64,000 nucleotides of DNA from Anaeramoeba flamelloides. Lineage: Eukaryota > Metamonada > Anaeramoebidae. Where the stretch lies: contig JANTQA010000070.1 in the NCBI GenBank assembly GCA_027625915.1, forward strand, positions 7,383,001 through 7,447,000, in the 5' to 3' direction. The notes beneath the pieces are model-generated. The model did no database searches, was not told the origin of the DNA, and saw only the letters and a program-made list of their open reading frames with translations. Position numbers and translations under genes: made by a program. This document shows positions 25,151-36,190 of the stretch, in pieces. How positions within the stretch are numbered: the stretch's first letter is position 1; each line of letters starts with the position of its first letter.

Positions 25151-26408
25151 TTGTTGCTCTTGCTGCTGCTGCTGTTGTTGTTGTTTCTGCTGCTCACTAT
25201 CTTTGAACTGGAGATCTTTACTTTTACTTTTTAAAGACTTCCATTGAGAAATGGAATTGTGATCAAAATTGACCTTTAAATCAAAAATGGCCTTCCCTTT
25301 TATTAAGCACCTTTTTACAATCATCAATATTTCATTCTCAAATCCTAAAATTGAGCCATTAACCACATATTTTCCAAGGCCTTCGCCCCAATACTCTTGA
25401 TATAGCCTGAAAGTTTTCAAAACGATCTCTCTTATTTGTGGAGACTTTACATAGAACACAAATTTTGCAGAATTTGTAAAAAAGCCTGTTGACGACGAGA
25501 TTGATTCAAATTTCAATTTAAATTTTTGGTTGTTTTTTCGATCAAGATGGAAAAAGACAGTTGGCTTATTTCTCCAGTCTCTTGAAAAAATGGATTTATT
25601 ACTATCTTCAGATATTAACTTGATCTTTTCTGGATCCAGATGTACAATTATCGACTTTTGTTCAAAAATTGGCTGATAATACACCTTAAATTGGATTTTG
25701 CCTTGAATAAAGAATTTTTGAATTAGATCTACTTGCTTGCTATTCTTCATTTCGAGTTGGCTATTCTTAAATTCATAAACGTGCTGGGGTTTTCTTATTT
25801 TTTTTTTGTTTGGTTCGCCTTTTGCTTTTGTTTTTGTTGTACTTGTCAATTTTTTTTTGTTTTTTTTCTTTTTGATTTGAGAGATTATTTTTAGAAGATC
25901 CCAGATATTTTGTTTTTTAAGTAATTGATTTTTTGTTGGAACATTTTTAATCTGTAATTGTTTACAATATTCTAAAATTTTTGAAAGGCCGTCTCCAGAA
26001 GAGCTATTAAGAATAGTAAATTTTAAAAAGCAACCATGGGTTAGTTGTGTGGGAAAAAAAAAAAAAAAAAATGTATAAAAAAAAAAGAACTAAACGGAAT
26101 GAAATTCACTTTTCAATTCTAATTCCATTTTGTTTATTTTGTTCAAGCTTGCGAATTAGTAAATAAGTGACACTAGTAAGATCTTCAAATGTTATTTGAT
26201 TGGTTAATTTCTTTTTTGTTATTTGGCTGACCCAATTTAAGACATGGTTTTTTCTTTTTTGTCTTTCATTGTTTATTTCATTTTTTTTTTTTACTTTTTC
26301 ACTTTCAGAAATAGACACTTGTAATAGAAGAAGAAACAAGATGTTTTAAGTCGGTTGAGTATAATTTAATGTTTTAGAAAATGTTGGAAAAGGGAAAAAT
26401 TGCTTACT
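20498..26408 (-). CDS. CH-domain protein with repeated PH-like modules and polyQ/polyN
   Basis: Exons 26317-26110 and 26003-20498, preceded by a leader exon ending at 26408, give 1,904 residues. The leader exon supplies only the A of the start codon (A|TG, 90-nt intron with donor GTAAGC and acceptor TATTACAAG), yielding MSISESEKVKKKN. Residues about 22-114 look like a calponin-homology domain: HVLNWVSQITKKKLTNQ, FEDLTSVTYLLIRKL, then LEYCKQLQI..VPTKNQLL and NIWDLLKII. The second intron (106 nt) cuts within it in matching phase. The remainder shows roughly ten similar beta-rich units, each ending in a helix such as SPQIREIVLKTFRLYQ, NDRNSFRVCFHNMYNRF or SIREEFKNCLS, which I read as divergent PH-like folds. 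Polyglutamine spans about 339-394 and polyasparagine about 810-842. A cytoskeletal or membrane scaffold is a reasonable inference. No known family name was recognised. It is head-to-head with valyl-tRNA synthetase. Confidence 0.75.
23690..23770 (-). repeat. AAT polyasparagine tract
   Basis: An almost pure run of ATT on the plus strand (AAT codons on minus) of about 27 units, followed by AATAATATG (NNM) repeats. It is in frame within the CH-domain protein. The codon purity makes it likely to vary in length. Confidence 0.9.
25030..25195 (-). repeat. CAA/CAG polyglutamine tract
   Basis: About 55 glutamine codons, mixed CAA and CAG, coded in frame within the CH-domain protein. The mixture of codons suggests selection on the protein tract rather than recent pure-repeat expansion. 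Confidence 0.93.
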
Positions 26409-26685
26409 CAAAAAGAAGAAGAAAGACAAAATAAAGAAAAAATGAAAAGGAAAATATTGTTCAAGGTGTTTTTGATGTTACCAAACTTGTTTAGAATTTT
26501 TTATACAGTATATTAAAAAGTAAAAATTAATCAACATTTGGGTTCAATAATTTTATCAAATTAACACTTTCTAAATTTTAATTGAAAATCATTTTTTTAA
26601 AAAGATCTCAACCATTACACACTCTCTGAATTTTGATTGTTTTTGAATTTACTTCCAACTGAAAACATCGGTTCGAACAAGACTC
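26409..26685. promoter_or_regulatory. divergent promoter region, CH protein and ValRS
   Basis: Only 277 bases separate the leader exon end of the minus-strand CH gene from the ATG of valyl-tRNA synthetase on plus. Both 5' untranslated regions and their promoters must share this space. TATA-like TTTATACAGTATATTAA is near 26500-26516. No defined factor site was recognised. Confidence 0.45.
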
Positions 26686-29600
26686 ATGACTGACAATAAA
26701 ACGGAAACCAAAAAAAAAAAAGAAATTGAGCACAAAGATATTAAGGGAAAGAAGAAAGATCTTTCTTCTCCAATGCAAAAATCTTATGACCCAATCCAAG
26801 TTGAAGCGCAGTGGTATGAATATTGGGAAAAACAAGGGTATTTTAAGCCAAACGAAGGCCGGACAGGTAAAAAATTTGTTATTGCATTACCCCCCCCAAA
26901 TGTTACAGGATCTTTACACCTCGGCCATGCACTTACAGGTGCTATTCAAGACTCGCTTGTTAGATGGCATAGAATGAAAGGAGACGAAACTCTTTATCTT
27001 CCTGCACTTGATCATGCTGGTAACGTTACTCTTTCTTTTGATTTAAGATCATCACAAAAACACACACCAAAACAATTTTTTGTTAATTGTTTAATTAAGG
27101 GGCACCTACCCAAATACTTTTTATTTTTTTTGTTTTGTTTATTCTGTGAAATTGAAAGAGAGAAAAATTTGTATTTGCTTTATTTTTTCATTACAAGTCT
27201 TAAAGTTTTATTAATGAAGTTGTAAAAAAGTGTGAACAAAATAATTTTTATAAAGGTATCACAATAATACGATTGGATTTTGCCATCTATTTTATCGGTA
27301 TTTTTGAAAACAAACTTTTAAAACTTCTACATCAATTGATTTTCGACTTAAAAAAGAGAAATATGAATACAACTCCTTGTTTTTCATTTGTAAATAGGAA
27401 AAAATTTTTACTTTTCCTTTTTTGTTTTTCATACTAGACCAGAAAAAAATCACAGACATGAAAAAAACCCTGACACGATTTTTAATTGTTAATATTCAGT
27501 CAATCCAAAAAACAAGAATAGAAAAGAATGATACTAATATTTTCCAATTAAAAAATGAAACTTTTTAGTTCACATCCCAAAATATTTTTCTAGTTTACAA
27601 TTAGTTGAAGAAAATCCAAAGATCTTTAACTGTATCGTAATAGAAATGATATTTTTAGACAATAAATTAAACTTCCTTAGTTAACTCTAAGACAAAATTT
27701 TTCCTCTGCTAATTTGATTGTAACAGTAAAAATAATATTCATTTTAGAAATTGAAATAAAAATTCCCATTTATTAATTGGAAAATAACAGTAGTCAAAAT
27801 TCATTGCCAACCCTTATAAAATTCTATTGTTTTTTTTTTCAAATGAGATTAATCTACTTTGGCTATCAAACAATTAAATGAATATTCTATAGACCTACCC
27901 CACTTTAATGAACTTTAAGTAGGTTTATTACTGAGTTCATAAAAAATTTGGTTACTTATAAATGGGATTTGATTTTTAATTAAGAAATTAAACAACAATT
28001 TTCATAATATTCACAATTAAAAATCTTGTCAGGGCTTATTTTCATCTAAGTTATTTTTTTTCATGTACGGTATTTTTTTCAATACTTTACTCAGATTATT
28101 TCTCCCACAAGATCAATCCTAGTCTAATTTGCTGAAATTCATCTCATCAGCTGTTTACACTTTGCTATTATTGTATTTTATTCCTTTTCTTTTGTTTTTT
28201 TACTTGTATTTGAAAAAGAAATGGTAAAAAATTTTCAATTATTTCATTTTCATATTCCCTTTTTAAAAAGAGATCACAAATTACAACCGACTTCTTGACA
28301 AACCCTATTTATAAAAGGAAAATAAAGTGAAAAATTTTTCCGATTTAAAATGTAAATATCATTAAATTAAGTTTAAAATTCTTCCAATGAACGTGTTGAA
28401 CCAGTTTTGTAATTAAAAGTTACTAATTTAGTCACTTCAAAATTCTCTCTTTTACAGACAAAGTGTTGTTAATACTGTTATTTTACAATTAATAAATGGG
28501 AATTTTTATTTCAATTTTCAAAATGAATATTTATTATAACTGTTACAATCAATTTAGCAGAGTAAAAATTTGTCTTAGAGTTAAATAAGGAAGTTTAATT
28601 TCTTGTCTAAATATATAATTTCTATTACGATGCAGTTAAAGATCTTTGGATGTTTTTCAACTAATTAAACGATTAGAAAAATATTTTGGAATGTGAACGA
28701 AAAATTTTCATTTCTAATGGGAAAATAATAGTATTAAATCCTTATAGGAGTATTTTGAGCATAAAAGGGAAAAAAAACAGGATTTTGGAAATCATTTATT
28801 TTTATGTGTATTTTCAAGCATGAAAAAACAACAATCTATTTTACGAAGAAAATTGAATGGTTCAAAAATTCAGAGAATTAAAAAGGGGTGTTAAAAATGG
28901 GAAACAATTCAACCATGCTAGATTTATTAATGACAGAATTTTTCAAACATAATAAAACAGAAGTTGAAATTTTTTTAAAAGAAAGAAAATCTATTTTTAT
29001 TGAAAATATCTATTCAGAAATTATATCTACATATTTAAAAAAGAAAATAAAAACAAAAAAGATTTTTTTTTTTTAAATTATTAATATTTTTTATTAACTC
29101 AAACTCTTATCAATTTATTTTTTTTTTGGGACTTGATTTCAAAAAAACAATTTGGATTTAAAAAATATTTTGGAACAAGAATTGCTGTTTTAAATTTATT
29201 AAGAAAATTTAAAAAAATAAAAAATAAAAATAAAAATACAGAATACTTTGTAGTTACTATAGACATACAAAAATGTTTTGACTCTATACAACACTCGTTA
29301 ATATATCAATCTATTAAAAAATTTATCAAAAAATGAAACAATTAAAAATTGGCTCTTGAGATATTACAAAAAAGAAGGAATTGGAGTTTATCAAGGAGAT
29401 CCCTTATCACCAATTCTCTTCGCATTTATATCTCATTTCCTACTAGAAAAGTTAAAAACTTTAGCTGTTCATGTTCAAATGTATGCAGATGATCTTATTC
29501 TTATTATGAAAGGGCCATTAATCTCTCTAAAAATTAATTTAGAAAGGATTTTTGAAATAATAAAAAGATTCGGGATGAACCCACATAATAAAAAAAACCA

Positions 29601-32600
29601 AATATAAAAAAGAATTAAAAGATATTTTTTATCTTGGGATTTGGTTAGAAAAAAAACACACATCTTGAATATAATTTCAAAAAAGTAGAAAAGTCCTTGG
29701 AAACACTTAATCGATTGTTTCAAGAAAATAAACTCAACAATGGAGTCAAAATAACTTCTTTCAAAGCTCTCATTTTAAGTCAACTTTATTATGGTCTTGA
29801 AATATTTGACTTGAAACAAAATGATTTTGAAAGAATTGATAGATTTATCAATAAATCAGTCACAAATTTCTTACAAATTAATATCCATTCACCTCGATTA
29901 ATTTATAAAACTGAAGCAAAAATTGATCTCGCTAGATTAAAAGTATACCGAAGAAAATATAAATTGATTGAAAAATTAGATTTCTTAAATTTAAAAAAAT
30001 TAAAAAACAATACTAAATTTTCGAAAATTGGAAAATGAAAATATTAATTGGCACACTAAGGGATTAAAATTATTAGAATTAGAATTAAAAGTTTTTCGAT
30101 TAACCGAATTGGAAAATTCACCTAGTTGGAAAGTTCAACAATATCTAAAAATTATAAAACAACAAAATTGCAATTTCAAACAACAAAAAATATTTAAACT
30201 GGAAAGCTTCAAAAACAATTCTAAAATTTCGAAATTTTACTAATTGTTTAAATAGGTACTCTTATGTAACAAGTAAAAATAAAAATAAAAATTGTGATTT
30301 ATGTAAAGAAAAGTTAAATATTGATATCATTGAAGATTTCGATCATTTTTTATGGGACTGTCCGGCCTATAAAATAAATCGAAAAATCTGGATATCTGAA
30401 TTTTTTGAAAAAATAAAAAATTAATAATATCAGAGATATTATTAATAAAAAAGAATTCATCATATATATTATCATTAGTAAGTGATAATAAAATTTGTGA
30501 TTCTTTAACAAAATTTCTAAAAAAAGTTTAGAAATTAGGGCACACAGGAGAAAAGCAATTTTCTCTCTTCAAAAATAAAAAAAAAAAAAAAAAAAAAAAT
30601 TATTTTTTTTTTGTTTAAAGAGTAGCTTCCTAATATTAATTTCTAAATCTGAAAGGTTCCTTGAAAAATACATTCTTTAACTCTAATTTAAATTACTTTG
30701 TTTTGCTAGATTGAATAATTTTTCATTCAAATAACATTTATTTGTTTTATTGCAATTAAGGAAACAAATTTAACAAAAACAAATGTATTACAACCAGTTC
30801 CACCATTAAGGCACAAACTTTGAACGAAATTTAAAGTACAAAAAAAATTCTCAATTAAGACACAAAATTCAGATTCTAGTAAAATAATTTGGTAAAAAAA
30901 AAATTCCAAAAAATGTTAATTAATTTGAGATTATTTTGTGCCTTAATTTTCGTTCAAAGTTTGTGCTATAACGTGAATCTGACTGTAATACTATGTATTA
31001 AATTTTCGTTCTCAACTATAAAATTTAAATTCTTCATCAAACTTGATAAATTAATTCAAATATCCAACAAATAAAAACAATAATTATCAAAATCTAAATT
31101 TATTTATTCTCTCTTTATTTCAGAAAACTAAATTGAGTTTAAAATACTTCTAATGACTGTAATTAAAAGATTCTTTTGACTACTCTTTGAATTGGGAGTT
31201 ACAAATTTAGTCACTTCAAAACTCTCTCTTTAACAGATTAAGAGCTCTTGAGCACTTAAACCTTACCAATAAAGACTATTCTCTCTTTTTTATATCAAAA
31301 AAAAAAAAATATCCAAATATAAATCTAAAAAAAAAAAAAAATATTAAAATTAAAATCTAAAAAAAAAAAAAAAAAAAAAAAAAGGTATTGCAACTCAATC
31401 TGTTGTTGAAAAGAAATTACTTCGGGAAAAGAATTTAACAAGGCAGGAACTAGGAAGAGAAAATTTTGTTGAGGAGATTTGGAAATGGAAGAAGAAGTAT
31501 GGAGGAAGAATTAATAAGCAACTCCGAAGATTGGGCTCGTCGCTTGATTGGGCTCGAGCGACATTTACCATGGACAAAAAAATAAATTATGCTGTAAATG
31601 AAGCATTTATTAGACTTCATAACGAAGGTATTATTTATAGATCAACTCGGTTAGTTAATTGGAGTTGCCGATTAAAGACTGTAATTTCTGACATTGAAGT
31701 CGAATATAAGGACATCAAAGGGAAAACATATTTCAACATACCAGGTTACGGGAATAAAAAATACCGCTTTGGCGTTCTAACTGAATTTGCTTACCCAATG
31801 AAAGACGAAACCTTGGAACCGATTGTTGTCGCTACAACCCGTATTGAGACAATGCTAGGAGACACCGCCATTGCTGTCCATAGCAAGGATGAAAGGTATC
31901 TCAAATATCACGAGAAATATGCAATTCATCCCTTTTCAAAACGAATGATCCCGATCATTTGTGACGATATTTTGGTGGATCCAAATTTTGGAACTGGTGC
32001 TGTGAAAGTTACTCCCGGACATGACCCTAATGATTACGCAGCTGGCAAAAGGCACAATTTGGAGATCATAAATATTTTAAATGAAGATGGTACAATCAAT
32101 GCCAATGGCGGGCGATTTGAAAATTTAAAAAGATTTGATGCAAGAATTGAAGTTGCAAAGCAGCTTGAGGAAAGGGGCTTACTGAAGGGAGAGACAGACA
32201 ACTCGATGAGGATTGCATTTTGTACGCGATCGGGTGATATAATTGAGCCGATTGTTAAGCCACAATGGTTTGTAAATTGTGGCGAAATGGCTAAAAGTGC
32301 GATGAAGGCTGTCGAAGAAGGGGAACTAAAGATATATCCAGAAAACAACAAGCAAGTTTGGTTTAACTGGCTAAACAACATTCGGGACTGGTGTGTATCC
32401 AGGCAATTATGGTGGGGGCATCGAATTCCGGCGTACTTTGTTGTGTTGGAAGCGCATGATCGAAATAAAACAGAGCATTGGGTATCTGCACACACTGAAG
32501 AGGAAGCAAAAAAAATTGCTTCAAAGAAATTTGAAATTGAAATTGAAAAGGTAGTTTTGGAACGAGACCCAGATGTGTTAGATACCTGGTTTAGCTCTGG

Positions 32601-34104
32601 ATTGTTCCCATTTTCAATTTTGGGATGGCCTAACGAAGAATCGTTAGATTTGCTCAAATATTACCCGACATCGTTATTAGAAACTGGCAAGGATATATTA
32701 TTTTTCTGGGTAGCTAGAATGGTGATGCTGGGGTTAAAGCTCACCGGCAAATTGCCCTTTTCTGAGGTATATTTACACTCGATTGTAAGAGATTCTCATC
32801 GAAGGAAAATGAGTAAAAGCCTCGGTAATGTTGTTGATCCGTTATCAGTAATCACAGGGATTACTTTGGAGGGTTTACACAAGACATTATACACGGGTAA
32901 TTTAAGTGAAAGTGAAGTCAAACTCGCCATCAAGAGCCAAAAAAAGGATTTCCCTAAGGGTATTCCGCAATGTGGCTGTGACGCCTTAAGATTTGGATTG
33001 TGTGATTACACCCCCCACAGCAAGGACATCAATTTAAATATTACAAAAATTGTAACATGTAGACAGTTTTGTAATAAAATATGGAATGCCACCAGATTTA
33101 CTTTAATGAATTTAGGAAAAGACTTTGTTCCCGTGGAAACCGAATCCAATTTTGAGGAATTGAATTGGCATGTTGAAGGTTCCTTTCTAGATCGCTGCAT
33201 TCTTTCAAAAATCAATAAGGCAATTATTATTTGTAATAAAAGTTTTGAAAAATATTCCCTTAGTGGTGTCACGGAGTGTTGCCACAATTTTTGGTTACAT
33301 GACTTTTGCGATATTTATTTGGAAAGCGTAAAAAATATCATGAAAATTAAAGAAGATGATTTTGAAAATACTAAAATTGGTAAAGAGAACTGTAACAAAA
33401 TTTTAAAACAACATACCATTTCGAAAAATATTTTATTTAGATGCCTAGATTTTGGTTTGAAGCTGTTGCATCCAATAATGCCTTTTGTTACCGAGGAGTT
33501 ATGGCAAAGAATTCCGAAATTAAAAAAGAGCAAGCCTTCGATAATGATTGAAGATTATCCAGAGCCCATTCCAATATGGGATAATAGTAAAGACGAATCT
33601 TTATTAAAGACAATCAAACAAATTATCCACAGCGTGCGCTCAACTCGGCAGCAATATTCCTTAACAAAGATGAAGCCCCGAATTTATTTATCCTTCCCTA
33701 AAATTTCTGAAATATTGTACTTATTACAAACAGACAAGCAAACAGAAAATTTAATTCTATTCCTGGGGAAAGTTTCCAGTATTGAATATATTGAACAAAA
33801 TAATAAAAATAAACCAAATGGCTGTATTGTAGATATTATAAGTGATGCTTGCATTATTTATGTGCTGTTACAGGGTTTAATAGATATACCACTGGAAATT
33901 AAGAAATTAAAAAAAAAAAAAAAACAAGCACAAAGGTCACTTAAAAAATTAATGATAAGAACTAAATCCATAAATTATGAATTTAAAGTTCCTCTGAATA
34001 TCCAAAAGAAAAATTTTGAAATTATACAAGGTCTTAATAAAAAAATTAAGGATTTTGATTTTGCTCTAAAAAATTTAAATGATCTATTAAATGAAAAAAA
34101 TTAA
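26686..34104 (+). CDS. VARS: valyl-tRNA synthetase
   Basis: Two exons, 26686-27019 and 31385-34104, join as GCT G|GT ATT (HAG-IATQ) to give 1,017 residues, the usual size. It charges tRNA-Val with valine and edits mischarged threonine. The class I HIGH motif is HLGH at 78-81 in [20 protein letters not shown] lies at about 586-590 ([14 protein letters not shown]). [19 protein letters not shown] and [18 protein letters not shown] are typical of the family, and the CP1 editing region lies between the two signatures. The end carries the anticodon-binding fold and a lysine-rich coiled arm ([17 protein letters not shown]). There is no obvious mitochondrial presequence, though dual targeting cannot be excluded. 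The single intron of 4,365 bases interrupts the catalytic fold just after HIGH and is filled with mobile elements, while both exons are intact. Confidence 0.95.
27530..28741. mobile_element. long-inverted-repeat element inside the ValRS intron
   Basis: Arms of about 270 bases, 27530-27798 and 28466-28741, are reverse complements of each other at roughly 85% by eye. Shared landmarks: CACATYCCAAAATATTTTTC, AATCCAAAGATCTTTAACTG paired with CAGTTAAAGATCTTTGGATG, ATTAAACTTCCTTA, and ATAAAAATTCCCATTTATTAATTG. The 670-base centre has no coding sequence and includes at 28420-28470 a fragment also present near 15800 and 31195. It is a non-autonomous DNA element or an old inverted duplication. No target duplication could be fixed. 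Confidence 0.7.
28800..30600 (+). mobile_element. LINE with reverse transcriptase, copy B
   Basis: The longest LINE copy in the window, lying in sense orientation in the ValRS intron. Readable RT blocks: [18 protein letters not shown], motif [13 protein letters not shown] (about 29252-29287), motif [14 protein letters not shown] (about 29380-29420), motif C YADD (29482-29493), then FGMNP and YLGIWLE. The post-RT region ([19 protein letters not shown]) and a Cys/His knuckle CDLCKEK…DHFLWDC precede [12 protein letters not shown] and a long A-tail. Several frame changes and stops make it non-functional. No endonuclease was recognised in the 5' part, so it is probably 5'-truncated. The clade is uncertain. 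Confidence 0.88.
30791..30985. mobile_element. TA-flanked MITE, copy 2 (CAGTCAG family)
   Basis: Same palindromic element as at 144-339, 195 bp, flanked by TA on both sides (30789-30790 and 30986-30987). The left end has drifted (CAACCAGTTCCACC) while the right end keeps CTGACTG. It lies in the ValRS intron, just downstream of the LINE tail. Confidence 0.85.
31140..31255 (+). repeat. dispersed repeat R6 fragment
   Basis: The segment ACAAATTTAGTCACTTCAAA followed by ACTCTCTCTTTAACAGATTAA recurs at 28420-28470 and, more diverged, at 15800-15850. In all three it follows a TTCTAATGAC- or CCAATGAAC-like block. It is non-coding and its nature is unknown. Confidence 0.5.
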
Positions 34105-36188
34105 ATTCGTTTTATTTTTGTTTTTATTTTTATTTTTATTGGGTTGCCTCTTAAAATCGTGGATATTAACAGAATGGAAAAAAGATGGAAGATATAATAA
34201 CGTTTTTATATTTATATTTTAAATTTATTCTTAATTCTTTTTGTTTAACAATTATTATTTTTGTTATTTGCATTTTCACCAATTCCAATTTTTCTCTAAT
34301 TGTATAAAATCTTTCCAAAAATAAATGTTTCAAAAATTTTCAATTATTTGATCTTTTTTTTATTCTCAAAATAATAACAAATTCGTTTATGTATAATGTA
34401 TTTCCTTTCATTATTTGAATATAAATTATTCAACTCTTTTTCAGTCTCAGCTGTTAGATTTAAGCTAAAACTTAAGATGTAATGTAAATTTATTCAATAA
34501 TCTCTAGATCCAAAACCTAATTGAATCAAAAAAAAATTTTCAAAAAATTGAAAAATTAAAGATTCAACTCTGAATTACTTTGGGTTCGCTTCCTTTTCAC
34601 AAATCGAGCAGTGAATGGTATTTTGGTTTCAAAGTTACAATATCTGGTGGTACTCAAAAAATATTTTTCACTAATGTTCACACAATTAAAATTTTTCAAA
34701 ATGATAAATTTTACTAACTTCATTAAAGTGGAAAGGGCATTCTATTACTTGAATTGTTCTATTTCTTATTATTTTGTTTGAAAAAAAAGAAAAAGTAAAT
34801 TCTGAAAAATATTGGATCATTTTAAATATTTGAAAATATTTAGATTTTTTTTCCGTTTTTGAGAATATTTTGAGAATTAACGTTCAATATCGATAATCAG
34901 TACTATTAGAGAATAAATTCTAAAATATTCAACAGTTAAGGTTTATTTTCAATGATTTTAGACTTTTTGAAAAAATTCAAATATTTTCTATTTTCGAATT
35001 TTTACAGAGATTTAAAAAAATGAACGAACTTTTTTACTCTTTTTTGTCTGTAATTATAAAGAATAGAAGTATCTGATGTGATAAATTGTAAATTTTCGGT
35101 ATGTTATTTCAGCTTTTATTAAAGATTATTGTAATTCAAGAGTTGTATATTATTTATATATGGTTAAACTATCTGGATAAAATCAATTAGAAATCTTATT
35201 GAAAAATAAATTATTAATTTTTTTTACTAAGGATAACAGTAAAAATATTTGTATAGGAAATATTTTTAAAGTAATTGTAGGAAAATATTATATACATTAA
35301 AAATAATAATATTCTGATGTTTAATATTTAAAATTTTGGAACCTCAAAAAGTTAGTATTTTTTCATGTTTGAATTGTAACCTAACTAAATAATCGCAACT
35401 AACACAAAACCAAAAGATCGAGTATTTAAGTATATTTTTTATAGTAAAAGCATTATCATCAATATACTTCAAAAATGTCTAAACAATTTGTCAAAATAAA
35501 GTGTTAATAATTATTTAATTGCTAAAAAATCGTATTGTTTAAATACACTAGTGAGGTAAATAACCCTCTATAAAAGACTTAAAACCCATTATCAAAATTA
35601 GTCTTTGTTTTTTATTTTTGGATTTTGGAATTACAAAAATTCAGTAATAATCTTGGTTCAGAAGCAAATTAACTTTTTATTCTAGATCCTGAATTAATGT
35701 AATGACTTAATTATATTAACGGCTTTTGTTTCAAAAATTTAGGAATATTACTATTTTTTAAGAACTAAAAAGATGATTTTTAGAACAAATCCATACAAAT
35801 AACCATCTTTTTCATAGTTTTCTTTTCAAAAAAAAAAAACAATTTAATCTTTTTATATCTTCGTAATTCACTTTTTAATAGTTCTTTGATGAACACTATT
35901 ACTTGGTTATAAGTTATTTTCATTCTATATAAATGTTTTATATATTTTACCAGAGATCTTATATTTAGATCACGATTTAAATTGCATTAATTGGTAAAAT
36001 TATAAGCATGTCTTATCATGGGATAGTTCGATTACTTTAATCTGCATTTTTTAATATATTTAAGAACTATATTTTTCAACTTTATAAATCTTTAGATTGA
36101 TATTTCATCCTTTAAATTTTGTTTCAAAATACAAATTTGTTGAACAATTATTTGGTATTTTACGAAATCAAGATTCGATTATAATTGA
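34105..36188. other. intergenic, nothing recognised
   Basis: About 2.1 kb of AT-rich DNA between ValRS and LTN1, both on plus. It should hold the ValRS 3' end. No gene or clear repeat found. Confidence 0.4.
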
Positions 36189-36190
36189 TA

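Noticed and set aside
24988-25234. Poly-Val/Ala and poly-Leu frames opposite the polyglutamine tract
   Set aside because: Shadows of the CAA/CAG repeat in other frames, with no flanking protein-like sequence.
27017-27225. Continuation of the ValRS first exon past HAG into the intron
   Set aside because: The reading leaves the ValRS family right after a GT donor, and the missing IATQ sequence resumes exactly at 31385.
32034-32657. 207-codon minus-strand frame within ValRS exon 2
   Set aside because: Antisense shadow of a strongly conserved coding exon.
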